In this document: positions 1 to 9,840 of the stretch, piece by piece
Layout of the letters: every line of letters begins with the position of its first letter
Numbering within the stretch: position 1 is the first letter of the stretch
Assembly (NCBI GenBank): GCA_025267735.1
Contig: CM046297.1
Location: forward strand, 37,164,011-37,228,010
Length of the DNA: 64,000 bases
Source of the DNA: Mactra quadrangularis
Lineage: Eukaryota > Mollusca > Bivalvia > Venerida > Mactridae
Reading direction: 5' to 3'
Position numbers and translations under genes: made by a program
The notes under the pieces: model-generated
Told to the model about the DNA's origin: nothing
Database searches by the model: none
What the model saw: the letters and a program-made list of their open reading frames with translations, nothing else

Positions 1-555
1 ATAAAGATTTAATCCTGTTTTTCTATGCACTCGTATTTTGATTGTGACATTTGAATTCGGGATATTTTCTGCAGACTTGAGCCTCATATGATCATCAGAA
101 AATAGATTTGGATGCTGGAAGTCACAGTTACGTAGAAATTTTTAAACAGCAAAATCAATACAGATTTAATGGTAGAGCACGACAGGGCTTACTCTTCTAT
201 GAAAATTTGATAAGAAATTCAATTTTTCTGTGTATGGGGAAGTTATGGTTACTTTTGGAAGAGTAAGCAAGTGATGATACCAATATGTTCAGAAAGCTGG
301 TTACAGCTAGTTGCATTAAGTAATAAAACAGTGATGACTAACAAGTGATTATCTTATAGTTGAATAGCACAGCTCTGCACCCTGCCCTTTTTTGCTCCTC
401 CCCATACAGAATTAATTTTAAAACATCAACCATCTAGCGGCCCCTTAGCCTTTTATGAGGTCTAAAATTGCAAGAAATCCAAAAGAAAAATTATCTTTCC
501 ATGGAGACCTGTTCTTCTACTATAATTTTTAATTCTGCTGTTATAAATTTTTCAG
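1..555 (+). other. Intron upstream of the first visible exon
   Basis: No coding exon is supported here. The stretch is AT-rich and ends in a polypyrimidine-type acceptor (TTTTTCAG at 548-555). It is taken as the 3' part of an intron of the coiled-coil gene, whose 5' exons lie before the window. Confidence 0.6.
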
Positions 556-749
556 GAAACCAATCAGTTAAAGATCAGACAAGAAATGGCCTTGGAAACC
601 CAAAAATTACAACATGACCTTGACCTTGTAAAGAAAGAGGTCAATGTAACCTTGACCCGATTAGAAAGTATAGAAAAAGAGAATCATATATTACAGATTA
701 CTTTAAAAGAAAGAGACATTGAGATTGAACGTCAGTCTGAGATTGTTGA
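556..749 (+). CDS. Internal exon of coiled-coil protein (5' part of gene outside window)
   Basis: This exon is bounded by an AG acceptor at 554-555 and a GTAAGT donor at 750. Frame 1 is open throughout and encodes 64 residues rich in E, K, Q, L and I with heptad spacing (for example ETQKLQHDLDLVKKEV and LKERDIEIERQSEIVE), typical of a long alpha-helical coiled coil. It leaves two bases (GA) that join the G at 1488 to make a Glu codon, so the next exon is in phase. It belongs to the same gene as 1488-1619 and 2296-3337. The N-terminus is outside the window. Function is unknown; long coiled coils of this kind are common in centrosomal and ciliary proteins, but that is inference only. Confidence 0.8.
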
Positions 750-835
750 GTAAGTTTGGTCAGAATATTTGTCCTTTGAACTAGGCAATCATGAAGGAGT
801 TCCTGGTCTGTTGTTCAGAGATTCGTCCAATGACA

Positions 836-1007
836 CCCGGGTCGATAGCGCAGTTGGTAGCGCACCGGGATTTGGATACTCGTGCCCGAGGGGGTATGGG
901 TTCGAATCCCACCAGGGAAGGTTAGACCCTTCCATGAAAATTTGACAATAATGTCGATTTTCCTCCATTGATTAGAAAATATGGAGAAGTTTCCGGCCTT
1001 GTGGAAG
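836..1007 (+). mobile_element. SINE family S1, 3'-truncated copy in intron
   Basis: The element has a tRNA-like head with an A box (TAGCGCAGTTGG) and a B box (GGTTCGAATCC). The S1 body follows ('CCCTTCCATGAAAATTTGAC', 'GGAGAAGTTTCCGGCCTTGT') and breaks off after the 'CCTTGTGGAAG' motif. Better-preserved copies of the body lie at 23873 and 40859. It sits in an intron of the coiled-coil gene in sense orientation. Confidence 0.85.
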
Positions 1008-1169
1008 ACAAAAACTTGTAATGAACAGTGCATGAAAACATGTAAGAAAAGGGTAACATCTCAATGATCCAGACAAATTCCTTTGCTAGGAATCTCTGAA
1101 TTTCCTCCCAAGTTTTTAGGATCCTCTGAATACTGGTACTGTCGAAACCTGGATATGACTGAAGAGTTG

Positions 1170-1208
1170 TTCAAATATGGCATAGTAAAACCCAAACAAA
1201 CAAACAAA
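1170..1208 (+). mobile_element. Possible SINE 3'-tail fragment
   Basis: The stretch ends 'GTAAAACCCAAACAAACAAAC', resembling the 3' tails of the SINEs in this window and the fragment at 36840-36890. It is too short to assign to a family. Confidence 0.3.
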
Positions 1209-1487
1209 ATATGGCATAGAGTACTTAGTATTATACTATAATAAATGCTAGCTACTAGATTTTGTTTGTGCAGGACTTGGCTTTAAAGGTTAACCTATGC
1301 CTCTGACAACCTGCTATGAGGTTTGAGCAATCTGTTATTGCTAGTAAAAAATTGGTTTTGGCCAGTAAAGTATATAGCTGGTTGTCCACTGGGCAACCTT
1401 CTTTAAAATAAATGTCGAGCCCTGTGGTGTCATCAAGCTGTAATAAAGTTCAAGAACCCAATGTCATGTATTTTGTTCATATTTCAG

Positions 1488-1619
1488 GATAATGAAGGAG
1501 AGTATAGGTGACTTACTAGAAGAACTAGAACAAAGTCGTATTGGTGAGAAAACTTGGGATCATAATACAAGTTATGGTTTAAATAGATTAATGAAGATTG
1601 TGGAAGATGGTCGTACTGG
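1488..1619 (+). CDS. Internal exon of coiled-coil protein
   Basis: Acceptor is TTTCAG at 1482-1487 and donor is GTAGGT at 1620. Joined to the preceding exon it encodes about 44 residues (E-IMKESIGDLLEELEQSRIG then EKTWDHNTSYGLNRLMKIVE and DGRTG), continuing the helical region and then leaving it. Two bases (GG) carry over to the A at 2296 and make a Gly codon, so phase is kept. A decayed tandem copy of this exon and its donor lies just downstream at 1672-1790. Part of the same plus-strand gene as 556-749 and 2296-3337. Confidence 0.8.
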
Positions 1620-1671
1620 GTAGGTTGTTGTTGTTGTTTTAGGGGTCGTTGTAGGGGTCACTGTAGGGGTC

Positions 1672-1790
1672 AGTATAGGTGACTTACTAGTTATGGTTTA
1701 AATAAATTAATGAAGATTGTAGAGGGTGGTCGACCTGGGTAGGTTGTTGTTGTTGTTGCAGGTGTTGTCATAGGGGTCACTGTTGTCATT
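1672..1790 (+). repeat. Decayed tandem copy of the preceding exon and its donor
   Basis: Bases 1672-1689 repeat 1501-1518, then 1690 onward repeats 1571-1660 with a few substitutions. It therefore looks like a tandem duplication of a roughly 171-bp unit followed by a 52-bp internal deletion. The copied donor (GGGTAGGTTG) is intact, but no acceptor precedes the copy and the exon body is shortened, so it is probably not used. Confidence 0.8.
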
Positions 1791-2295
1791 ATACATGTAC
1801 AAATCATGACACAAAACATAAAACATATCAACATTAAAGGCTTTATTGTTCATAATTTAATTATTTTATGTCAATTAAAGAAAAGCTATACTATGGGATA
1901 ACCCATGGTGAGCAGGAAGGCACTAGGCTTCTTTGTACTTGTTATTCATATTCAGTACTATTACAGCAAATATAGAATGCAAGAATGGTAACTTTGCCAA
2001 GTTTAGTTTTGGAGTTGCTTCCCTTTGATTGGTTTTTAAACTGAATTTTCTTGTGAGAGTCATACATTTGCTTTGTAAAGGCATATTATGCATAAGATAA
2101 AATAATCATATATATTTTTAGTTTGGCCTTAATAACTTATTTAATTGTATTGATGATATCATATTTTTCATCAAATTTTCATTTTGGGCCATGATTACAT
2201 AACTATCTTGTGTTAAGTACCAGAGAAATAAAAACAATATTCTAAAATTCAAAGGTCTTTTCACTGATACATACCACCATTTTTCTGTATTGTAG

Positions 2296-3337
2296 ATTAC
2301 CCAGGGAACAGACACAAAGAAAACAAGCAAGAACTCCTGAAAGAAAAGCTTTTGATTTCAACATCAGTGATTCTAGTACATCTACAGCCAGACTGACACG
2401 TGCGGCACTGGCTTACCATGACAGGAAGCATGGCCCTGTGGGTAATGGACGCCAAGGTCCCGATGGGCGACAAGGCCCTGCCTCTGAGTCAGAGCTTGAT
2501 ACCCTGGTTGAGTTACGTGGTAGAACTAAACAGAAGTTGGGTCAAGAGGTTTCTACAAAACCAGGACGCAGACGACACTCAAGCTCTTCTCCAGTGAGGT
2601 TAAGAAGTGAGTCCCTTGAACGAAATTTCCGCCATCATAGAACTTCAAGTTCACCGCAAAGTAAAGTTCAAAATGCCGGAGGGAATTTTCTGTCCGATTG
2701 GAAAAATAGACTTGGTCGGCCAAGGGAGACAACTATTGGTCAGGATAGTGATGATGAACATGAGTTATCTCCCGCCAGAAGACAAATTTTATCTCCCTCA
2801 AGGAGAGTACCCTTTGATAGAGAAAATGTGTCTCCAAAAAGAAGAGTACCCATTTCAAATATCAGAAACAGACAAACTGAAGCTGATCCGTCGGAAGTGA
2901 GTGTCGAACAATCACGTTACAGTGTTACTGACTATTTCCAGAAATATCATCCGCAAGACTTGCCGGCTAGAAATGTTGACGTGTTAGCGGAGAGGTCACG
3001 ACCTCCGATTGGTCGATCAAATCACAACATTCCTTCTCGCCATTTGTCACATTTTAAAACCTCTAGTGAAATTGACGACAAAACTGTGAAGTCATCGGAG
3101 GTCACTGCTGTGAATAGACACTCTCAACAACGTGGAAAGTTTTTCGTCGGTTTATCTGACGACCAGACAATCAGCGCAATCAATGATGACGATAATGTGT
3201 CGTCTGTTTCCATGTCGTCTGTCACAACGGCTAACACTGTCGATGATAGAAAGTTCCGACGTGGTATTGCTACGTTAGACGCTAATATAGCCAAGCTTCA
3301 GCAAGCTTTACAGAAAACTAAATCAATGCTAACTTGA
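2296..3337 (+). CDS. Terminal coding exon of coiled-coil / Ser-Arg-rich protein
   Basis: Acceptor is TATTGTAG at 2288-2295. One base completes the Gly codon carried from 1619, and the frame from 2297 is then open to TGA at 3335-3337 (about 346 residues). The first part (LPREQTQRKQARTPERKAF) leads to a long stretch rich in S, R, D, P and Q with several S-P and S-S-P sites (for example RRHSSSSPVRLRSES, LSPSRRVPFD), probably disordered and phosphorylatable. The last 25 residues form a short amphipathic helix (FRRGIATLDANIAKLQQALQ). The Met-initiated ORF from 2438 is only the 3' part of this frame. I do not recognise the family. A centrosomal or ciliary coiled-coil protein is one reading, not proven. 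A candidate AATAAA signal lies at 3536. Confidence 0.85.
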
Positions 3338-3400
3338 GATGTCTACTTTCATGTATTTATTGATTTCTGACAGGGTTGGGTTTCAAATCACAAAGGTTGC

Positions 3401-3740
3401 CAATTAGGGACTTTAGCATTAGGGATCTGAAGCAATCCAATTGATAAGTAGGTCCTTACAGTTGGAATCCTTGGATTCTATTCTTGAATTCCTATGTAAG
3501 GATTACAAAATATTTCATTTAATATCTTTCTTGTTAATAAAGATATTTACAGAAGTGATGAAACTGAGATAGTTCTTTACACTAAAATACTTAGCTTGAA
3601 TTTCAAACAAATTAAATGATTTACAAAGAAGTTACAAAATGACATTGAAAAGTAAGGGTAAAATCTGAGTAATCCAACTAATTGGACCTACCTATTTGAA
3701 GAGTTTACAAGGGGAAATAACTGACTAAGGTCCCTTATTG
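3401..3740. mobile_element. Palindromic MITE family H, copy 1, in the 3' UTR
   Basis: The element begins 'CAATTAGGGACTTTAG' and ends 'CTGACTAAGGTCCCTTATTG', so the ends are inverted repeats, and much of the interior is also symmetrical. A second copy in the opposite orientation lies at 6131-6503. This copy starts 64 bp after the stop codon of the coiled-coil gene and contains the nearest AATAAA. Confidence 0.75.
3536..3541 (+). terminator. Candidate polyadenylation signal AATAAA
   Basis: This is the first canonical AATAAA after the stop codon, 199 bp downstream. It lies inside MITE copy H1, so the gene's 3' end may have been supplied by the transposon. Usage is not proven; further AATAAA hexamers occur downstream. 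Confidence 0.45.
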
Positions 3741-3831
3741 TTTACAATTACTGGGCATAGTGAATTCCGTCCATTTTGTACACATGTATATTATTCTATA
3801 TACTGTTAGAGTTACATCTATCATGAGATTA

Positions 3832-4264
3832 GGCCATGCCATATCGGATTTTTGTTAAGCGTCCGCTTACGCATAGGTTTTAGAGCCCTCAATCAAAATA
3901 AAAAACAAAACTGTAGGTAAAAATTTCTTAAAATTCCGATGTTCTGGGATTCGATATGACATTTTAATTCAGGGAACATTGTGTTCTACATAATAACTAC
4001 GTTATTCATTGTAAGCAATTTATCATAACCGTGTCATTAATACAAAATACATTTATGTGAAAAAATAAAACACTTGTCATTTAATATTAAATTCAGACCA
4101 TTGTGTCATATTATGAGGATGTTATTCCATTGAAAAAATATATTATAATGCATTGTTTTTGCTGTACAAGTATTTGTGTTTTCGGTTTGTGTGATTTTGT
4201 GAATAGGTACCTAGTTTTGCAAAATTTGAGTTGACGCTTAACAGAATTCCAATTTGGCATGGCC
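3832..4264. mobile_element. Harbinger-like non-autonomous DNA transposon (family I)
   Basis: Terminal inverted repeats start GGCCATGCC and match over about 38 bp with some mismatches, including the internal GTTAAGCGTC motif. The 433-bp element is flanked by TTA on both sides (3829-3831 and 4265-4267). A 3-bp TWA target duplication with GG-starting ends is typical of PIF/Harbinger. No ORF is present. Confidence 0.7.
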
Positions 4265-4717
4265 TTATATTTATCTGGCATTTATCTATCAAAACATCAA
4301 TGTACCTTAATTTTACTTGTGTTTAATTGAAGTGAAATTTGTTAATCCCTATTAACAATTTCATTCACCTTTTTCTTACCGATGTAACACTCACTCATAT
4401 ATTATTCACATTGTCATTGTTACTTAAATAGAATTTATATTACTATTGAAAAAAAAAGACAAAGGAACGAAGAAAAAATTATACCTTCAAGTCACTATAC
4501 CTCGTACTATGGAAAATTGTTGGTTTTCAGCCCAACTACTGATCTTGGCTTTTTGTGTGAGAAAGTAGGCATTTAATTATAAGTAGGGGCCTTGAACAGG
4601 TGATACCCTAGAACAAGTTATGTGAGCTGTTGGCCTTTTATAAATCTTACATTTAACCAGATAAGTGAATGTAGCAGAGTTATAATATGGCACTTGTACT
4701 ACCTTGCCCTCAAGCTA

Positions 4718-4790
4718 GCTTTTATGGCGACGAGTGTCTGCTGACGACTCGAGAGGTCGTGGGTTGGAATCTCAGTTCGGACCATGGATT
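4718..4790 (+). repeat. Possible tRNA-like SINE head
   Basis: The segment 'GGTCGTGGGTTGGAATCTC' resembles a T-arm/B box after an anticodon-arm-like stretch (CTGCTGACGACTCGAGAGG). No clear A box and no known body follow, so this is a weak call. Confidence 0.25.
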
Positions 4791-4901
4791 TTTATGGAGT
4801 TAAATAAATGGAAGGGAATTTCACCTCATTACTAAGATATTTCTTGCAGTTTTATCAATCAACAATTGTTACGGCCTCCCAGCCTTCTTCAGGATACAAA
4901 T

Positions 4902-5153
4902 CTGTGGTGTTTTTCAGAAAAAATTCTTACAAAAAAAATCTTAGTAAGTCAAAAGCAAGAAACAATAATAATACTGGTATCCTCATTTTTTGACTTACCA
5001 ATTCTAAATATTATACAAATAGTGTAGAATTGTATACCTTTTGAATATCATATCATAGTTATACTTATTATCCATCTGACTTTGATGTGCTATTTATATG
5101 AAACTGACTTACGAAGATTTTTTTCGTAAGAATTTTTGTGAAAAGCACCACTG
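4902..5153. mobile_element. MITE family A, copy 1
   Basis: The ends CTGTGGTGTTTTTC and GAAAAGCACCACTG are inverted repeats. The inner ends (ATTCTTACAAAAAAAATCTT and the mirrored TTTTTTCGTAAGAATTTTTG) form sub-terminal hairpins. It is 252 bp with no coding capacity. Other copies are at 9523, 12317 and 35659, with a fragment at 33459. Confidence 0.85.
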
Positions 5154-5621
5154 ATATTTGAAATGTGATGTTGGAATTTTTTTTTCCATTTTTTATTATT
5201 TTTGGCGCAGTCTTTCAAGCCGAATTGATTGAAACTTAAGTGGTACTCTGTGTGTAGTTACAAATTGTTTAACAAAAAAACACATCTAATAGATTATATC
5301 ATGGTGTCAATTTTGAGTCAGAAATTTTTACCAAAATCAATTTTTCACAGTAAGAAAAGACACCTACTTCATTTCAAGTTTCTATATAAGTTTAGACAAG
5401 TCATGTTACACCTCAGGTTGGTTATATCAATACAGCGTTGACAAAATGTACGTAATATTTGATAAATCTATTCATAGACGTGTTAGAGATTTAAATGTGA
5501 GAAGATATTAAATCAATACATGACAGATATTTGATGGAAACACCTGTAGTATAATACATTAATATCTGAGAATTCTTGTCAACTTTTTTGTTAATTTACT
5601 GTTGTCATGGCCAGAGCATTA

Positions 5622-5700
5622 TTATACCCCCGCTTCGAAGAAGAGGGGGGTATACTGTTTTACCCTTGTCCGTGCGTGCGTCCGTGCGTCAGTCCTTTTC
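5622..5700 (+). repeat. Dispersed repeat end with CGCTTCGAAGAAG hairpin
   Basis: 'ATACCCCCGCTTCGAAGAAG' followed by 'AGGGGGGTATACTGTTTTAC' and a (TCCGTGCG)n run is an arrangement I associate with a repeat common in molluscan genomes. The C-run and G-run can pair. Only this end is recognisable here. Confidence 0.55.
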
Positions 5701-5958
5701 ATAAGATAAGGATTGGGAATCTAGTGTTTATTTAGAAAGGAGTATATTTAGTTTGAATTCAGAGTTTAATCAGTGTAGACTAAGAGTTAATTGGGTTTGG
5801 ACCGAAAATTGTTAACACCAAACTTTATAGAGAAATCCAGAAAAATCATACTTAATTTCATTTACCTTAAATAACCTTAATCAAGTCAAACATAATTTCA
5901 TAAACACAACTTACTAACAGATACATTTCATTAAAACCACTTTATGAAGATACATGTA

Positions 5959-6125
5959 CAGTAAAGTTCCGCTATTAAGACCAGCAAAATAGAATGGTCT
6001 TAATAGTGAAATGGTCTTATTAAAGAGACCCTTTGGTTCACAAATAAAGCATTTGGGACTTAATAATTGTCAAAAATTGCATGATTTTGAAATAATAAAG
6101 TGGTCTAAATAGCAGAACTTATCTG
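5959..6125. mobile_element. Pogo/Tc1-like MITE with TA target duplication
   Basis: The left end is CAGTAAAGTTCCGCTATTAA and the right end reads CAGATAAGTTCTGCTATTTA on the other strand. TA flanks each side (5957-5958 and 6126-6127). At 167 bp with no ORF, it fits a non-autonomous IS630/Tc1/pogo-type element. It abuts palindrome H2. Confidence 0.75.
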
Positions 6126-6130
6126 TATAT

Positions 6131-6503
6131 TCAATTAGGGACTTAAGTCAGTTATTTTCCCTTGTATACTCTTCAAATAGGCAGGTCCAATTGATTGGAT
6201 TACTCGGATTTTACCCTTACTTTTCAATGTCAATTTGCCCAAGTTTTTCTTAAATAACTTTTTGTAAATCATTTTATTTGTTTGAAATTCAAGCTAAGTA
6301 TTTTTAGGGTAAAGAACTATCTAAATTTCATCACTTCTGTTAATATCTTCATTAACAAGAAAGATGTTAGATGAAATATTTTGTTACCCTTACATAGGAC
6401 TTCAATGATAAAATCTGAGGTTTCCAACTGATAGGACCTACTTACCAATTGCATTGCTTCAGGTTTTATCAGGGAAAGATAACTGACTAAAGTCTGTAAT
6501 TAT
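6131..6503. mobile_element. Palindromic MITE family H, copy 2
   Basis: Begins 'CAATTAGGGACTTAAGTCAG' and ends 'TAACTGACTAAAGTCTGTAA'. The interior matches copy H1 (3401-3740) when reversed, for example the GTAAAGAACTATCT and ATTTCATCACTTCTGT segments. The two copies are therefore inverted relative to each other, 2.4 kb apart. Confidence 0.75.
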
Positions 6504-7284
6504 TGCAGAGATATAAACTGTCCTACAGTCATAAAGTTATCAAATTATAACATGCATAAGGGATGAATTAAAATGTTAATATCTTTTTTTCTTTGCTGTA
6601 CATGGACAGTGTTACTTTTGATAATGGGACCTTTTTTAAAAGATTTGTTTCATGATATGAATAAAAATTTTGTCAAATAGTATATTCTCAGATGTAGCTT
6701 TATGCATTTTGTCTGCTTTGTATGAATTAACATAAACCATTAACATTTTATGACCAAGATAGATTTTATCTTACGTAAAAACATGCTTGTTATACTCCAT
6801 GGGTTCTATTCAAAATGCTGACGGAAGAAAAGCGTCTAACATTCCATCATGCACATTTTTGCACGTCGAGTCTTTGTGACAATTTTGTCAATGAGTAATA
6901 TAACTTCGTAATGATCTGCTCAACAATGTAAACAAGTCATTTATATTCGTTCACATGTTTTGGTTTACTCAAATATTCATATACTTAAGATTTGAATGTG
7001 CTTCACAATTTATTATATGCATTTATCATTTAATATTTCATGTAATATAAGTTTTGATTTTTAAAGTGCATAATTATGTAATAAAAACATACCGATAAGA
7101 TAATGACATTTTACTGTGGTCACCAAAAGTTTGGAGACATTTTCACATATTAAGCCTACTAAATAGCTTTTATTGAAATCTAGGGGTTTGAAGGCTTTAC
7201 AATTTTGACGATTTCCTTTTTTTTTTGAGGCAGACGGGGTTGTTGAAATTACAAGGATAGTTATGAAAATTTTAAGCCAAATTT
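6504..7284. other. AT-rich stretch with no recognised feature
   Basis: I see no exon, tRNA-like head or inverted-repeat element in this stretch. It may be intergenic. Confidence 0.5.
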
Positions 7285-7450
7285 TTCAACGAAAACAATA
7301 CAGCTAATAGTTTTCGAAACATGGGTGGGCAGTTGGGCTGGCGTCCAGAGTCGTTAACAATTGTGTTAAAGTTTTCAATTTAGCATATATCTCTGCCATT
7401 TATCGTCAGATCTTTATGAAACTTCATACAATGATAACATACCACATTAC
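7285..7450 (+). repeat. Dispersed repeat family M, copy 1
   Basis: Shares about 150 bp with 11440-11626, including 'GCATATATCTCTGCCATTTA', 'GTCAGATCTTTATGAAACTT' and a G-rich GGGTGGGC tract before GTTAACAATTG. The layout (G-rich run, GTTAAAGTTTT, then TATGAAACTT) resembles repeats common in bivalves. The class is unknown. Confidence 0.65.
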
Positions 7451-7701
7451 ATTTATTGTTTACAAGTTACGATGATCAAATACAAAACTTGAAATGTCTT
7501 AGATGAGTGGGAGGCAGTTATGTCTTTTTGATATATTGAAATTTATTGAAAATGGAAATTTCATGGAATTTTTTTACCATGGATAATGGAATTTTTTATT
7601 ATGCTTGCTTATGGACAAGTTATTCAAATTATGATTTCAACAACCCTATGGTATAATGTACCTATTGATAAGTGTAAAAAATTATCATTTCCTCACCTCT
7701 G

Positions 7702-7866
7702 CAGTCTACGAAATTAGGATATGAAAGAGTTGGCCCAAACAGATCATTTTAAGAGCAAGCACTTTATCTCCTTAGCAGAATTCTGGTTGGCGAATAAAAT
7801 TGTTGGTTGCTCGAACTTAACTGTGGTTGTCCTGGGCAACTGGATACCCAATAATTTCGTAGATTG
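7702..7866. mobile_element. MITE family B, copy 1
   Basis: The ends CAGTCTACGAAATTAGG and AATTTCGTAGATTG are inverted repeats. The 165-bp element is directly flanked by CCTCTG on both sides (7696-7701, 7867-7872), a probable 6-bp target duplication. Other copies are at 30401, 37437, 47057 and 49949. Confidence 0.8.
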
Positions 7867-7888
7867 CCTCTGTAAAGCTACAGTGCCA

Positions 7889-8226
7889 TAAACATAAAAA
7901 TAGCCGTGGGGACACCGTACAGGCCGGTGCGATCAAGCTCCGCAAGGACCCGTACGAACTCTTGCATATCTGTTCTGACTGTTACGTTTTTACCATGGTC
8001 CGTGCGATGAGCCGTGGTTACACATATTAGTTTAAAAGTCAAATCGTGAACTAAATCATGGCTGAGTATGTATTAAACTTGCATATCTTCCAGCTACGGC
8101 TCCTTTACGGATGTGTTGTTTTGTGCCATGTGCATACCGTCACCTTTATATGCAAGGCTTTCCATGGTCTACGGCTGTCTGCACGTACAGGTCCGCAACA
8201 AGCCACGATTTTATGGGACTGAGGCA
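7889..8226. mobile_element. Possible GC-richer inverted-repeat element
   Basis: Loosely matching inverted ends (CCATAAACATAAAAATAGCC at the left, GCCACGATTTTATGGGACTG at the right) enclose about 340 bp that is clearly GC-richer than its surroundings. No ORF and no second copy were seen, so this is tentative. Confidence 0.35.
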
Positions 8227-8807
8227 TAAAGTTTAGATAAAAAATGCATCCTATGACAGTCTTTGTTGACTTGTAAATGAAAAATAATAGAATTATAATA
8301 AAACATGATTAGCATAAGGAAACCGCTATTTATGATACATACATATATAGGTGTATATCATTACAACATTTTGTCATGCATTTATTGAAAATATATTTGC
8401 ATTTTATGAATGCTAGGCTGTAGTGGGCGATTGATTTAAACCATTATGTGGTTTCAATAAATTATCATACCTTACTGTTTACATGGACCAAGGGAAAGGC
8501 ATTCTTTTGAATTAATTTCTTCAGAATTGCGTTTGAATTATAAGCTTCCTGTTTTTCTTTTGAATTTATCAGATAATGTTTTGTTTGTGCGCTCGAAATT
8601 TAATTTAGTATTTGATAATATGCATGCACATAATAATTCAACCTTGATTGTGAAACAGAAATATTAAATTCATATTTGGCACAACCTTTACTAGGAATTT
8701 AAAAAATTTAAGAGGGATTGGCTTTTGATAACTTGCGTGTTAGCTATACTGGAAGACTTGAAAATTATTTTTCTTTTGATTTAAACACTAGTATTGGAAA
8801 ATTTATT

Positions 8808-8935
8808 TAACTGTCAGTGGTGCATACATTAACCCCGCTAATTTAAATACTCAATCTTTGTTTGATAAGTCTTGTACATAGATACTGATAACTATTTTTA
8901 TTCACTGATTGTTGAATAAAATTTAACAGATGGCT
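8808..8935 (+). mobile_element. MITE family O, single-ended copy
   Basis: 'TAACTGTCAGTGGTGCATAC' through 'TTTAAATACTCAATCTTTG' and 'TTTGATAA' matches the left arm of the complete element at 52972-53315. The right inverted repeat is missing. Confidence 0.65.
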
Positions 8936-9029
8936 CATTTTAGCTCTTATAACTTTGTATCTAAAAAATGTCTTATCCCCAGTGTTAATTTGTTGGTTTA
9001 ATGCCTTTGCAGTCAAATTCTTACTTATT

Positions 9030-9292
9030 TTTATATATACATGTACTGGGTTTAACGGTGTGTCAACACATTTTGGTTATTTTATGGCCTCCAGCTCTCC
9101 TAACCTAGCTTTCCTGGACCCTTGTCTATAACCAGTACTTACCTACCCTTCCACAAGGCCAGAAACTTCTCCATATACCTTATTGATGGAGGAAAACTGA
9201 CATAATTGTCAAATTTTTATGGAAGGGTATAACCTCCCTGGGTGGGACTTGAACCCGTACCCCCTTGGAGACACTAGACACAGGCCCGGGCC
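9030..9292 (-). mobile_element. SINE family S1, minus strand
   Basis: On the minus strand it has a decayed head with B box (GGTTCAAGTCC), the S1 body and a 3' end reading 'GTTGACACACCGTTAAACCC'. The A-box part of the head is partly lost. It is flanked by a 14-bp direct repeat with one mismatch (AATTCTTACTTATT at 9016-9029, AATTCTTGCTTATT at 9293-9306), an ordinary target-site duplication. Confidence 0.85.
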
Positions 9293-9522
9293 AATTCTTG
9301 CTTATTCAAGGATAAAACATAAAATGTCTCAATGAAGGACTGTAGTTTCTTTCTCTCAAATATTTTTGTTTCAGTCTGTGATAACAAATATATAATATTA
9401 ACTATCTACCATTTATTTATTATGTTTTGATTTTTTTGTAGCAGTTTTTTTGCAAATAAATTTATATACATTTTGCAGCCATTTTGTTTTTTGTTGTACA
9501 TGTATTATGATCATTTCTTGAT

Positions 9523-9767
9523 CTGTGGTGCTTTTCACAAAAATTCTTACGAAAAAGATCTTTGGAAGTCAGTTTCATATAAGTAGCACTTCAAAGTCAG
9601 ACGGATAATAAGCATAACAATGATATGATATTAGAAAGGTATACACAATTCTACACAATTTGTATTATATTTAAAATTGATAAGCCAAAAAATGAGCGTA
9701 TTATTAGTAATTCTTGCTTTTGACTTACGAAGATTTTTTCGTAAGAATTTTTGTGAAAAGCACCACT
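9523..9767. mobile_element. MITE family A, copy 2
   Basis: The ends CTGTGGTGCTTTTCAC and GTGAAAAGCACCACTG are near-perfect inverted repeats that continue into CTTACGAAAAAGATCTT and its mirror. It is 245 bp without an ORF. The interior (AACAATGATATGATAT, AGGTATACA) matches the other A copies. Confidence 0.88.
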
Positions 9768-9840
9768 GGATTGCAGATGAGTTTTAAGGCTGACTATAGT
9801 TATAATGAGTCAGAGTCTAAAAGGGTAAGAAAATCTTTCA

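Noticed and set aside
836..910. tRNA gene suggested by A and B boxes
   Set aside because: The same head is attached to the same S1 body at several loci; it is a SINE head, not a tRNA gene. The same applies to the heads at 23875, 40859, 58907 and 60283.
815..1033. Minus-strand 72-residue ORF
   Set aside because: It is the antisense of the S1 SINE (residues GIRTHTPSG come from the B-box region).
2400..2900. ORFs at 2400-2597 and 2607-2900 on the plus strand
   Set aside because: They lie in another frame of the terminal coding exon 2296-3337, which has spliced upstream exons in phase; these are shadows.
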